Origin: Fen-1362 sp964597035
GTDB taxonomy: Bacteria; Planctomycetota; Phycisphaerae; Sedimentisphaerales; Anaerobacaceae
Direction: 5' to 3'
Assembly: GCA_964597035.1 (NCBI GenBank)
Contig: CAZQWM010000025.1
Coordinates: 1-34,410, forward strand
Length of the DNA stretch: 34,410 bases
Positions 34,293 through 34,410 of the stretch are shown piece after piece. Position numbers and translations under genes: made by a program. Under the pieces are notes generated by a model. That model was given only the letters and a program-made list of their open reading frames with translations. It did not search any database and had not been told where the DNA came from. How positions within the stretch are numbered: position 1 is the stretch's first letter; each line of letters opens with the position of its first letter.

Positions 34293-34410
34293 TTACTGTT
34301 TTCGTGGTAAGGTCAACTTTATAATAAAGATCCCATCGCCTTCAACCTGTGCAGCGCAACTCCCCCCCAATGACTTGACTATTCGCTGGACTAATGCCAG
34401 ACCCAGGCCG
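34293..34410 (-). CDS. C-terminal end of a histidine kinase (truncated by window end)
   Basis: The minus-strand frame ends with TAA at 34293-34295. The 38 visible residues contain the G2 box GLGLALVQRIVKSLGG and end VEGDGIFIIKLTLPRKQ, the normal finish of a HATPase domain. Too short to tell the sensor type. It is the third signalling gene on this strand in the right-hand 6 kb. Confidence 0.75.
   Translation of the reverse strand, partial: GLGLALVQRIVKSLGGSCAAQVEGDGIFIIKLTLPRKQ

Overview
The window looks like chromosomal DNA of a planctomycete of the class Phycisphaerae (Sedimentisphaerales-like). This is inferred from five PEP-CTERM exported proteins, dockerin-like C-terminal repeats of the form D-x-N-x-D-G...LAAEW, a large parallel beta-helix secreted protein, and housekeeping genes arranged in long overlapping operons. 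No rRNA, tRNA, CRISPR array, insertion sequence or phage gene was found. 

Layout. (1) 1-2300: the tail of a dockerin-type secreted protein, then two paralogous PEP-CTERM genes (393-950, 1666-2226), each closed by an almost identical UUCG-loop terminator. The second is preceded by a strong promoter and a long leader. (2) 2386-5805: a small lipoprotein, and on the minus strand a 944-residue beta-helix protein with a dockerin-like tail. (3) 13827-5990, minus strand: a compact operon rpmE - prfA - four-helix-bundle protein - P-loop/deoxyribosyltransferase-like fusion - deoC - pabB - pabC - nif3-like - scpB. Most junctions overlap by 1-11 bases, but the four-helix-bundle gene sits between two inverted arrays of 7-bp repeats. 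(4) 14083-17053: sugar-phosphate isomerase, a CsgG/LpoB-like glycine-zipper lipoprotein with a suspicious in-frame amber codon, and a B12-type radical SAM protein. (5) 17146-21302: proton antiporter, an oppositely oriented ArsB/NhaD-type permease, and miaB. (6) 23958-21365, minus: a dockerin protein and a secreted protein of unknown function. (7) 24385-25605: class I aminotransferase. (8) 25816-28420: strong promoter, structured leader, three dissimilar PEP-CTERM genes, strong terminator. (9) 28454-34410, minus: solo GroES-like protein, GAF protein, zinc-ribbon protein, an HDOD-histidine kinase with its HTH-receiver partner upstream, and the end of another histidine kinase. 

The most interesting structure lies between and inside the genes. 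First, a leader motif ending in GAAAACTCAC occurs three times, only downstream of the two promoters serving PEP-CTERM genes, and in one leader its complement lies between two copies, so two exclusive hairpins are possible. Second, a heptanucleotide repeat family (GTCTNNN) flanks the four-helix-bundle gene as inverted arrays and also forms nine units inside the histidine kinase gene. Third, short palindromic repeats have been accepted in frame into pabB, miaB and the kinase. No exosortase gene lies in the window, so the machinery that processes the PEP-CTERM proteins must be elsewhere. All calls come from reading the sequence; no database search was run.
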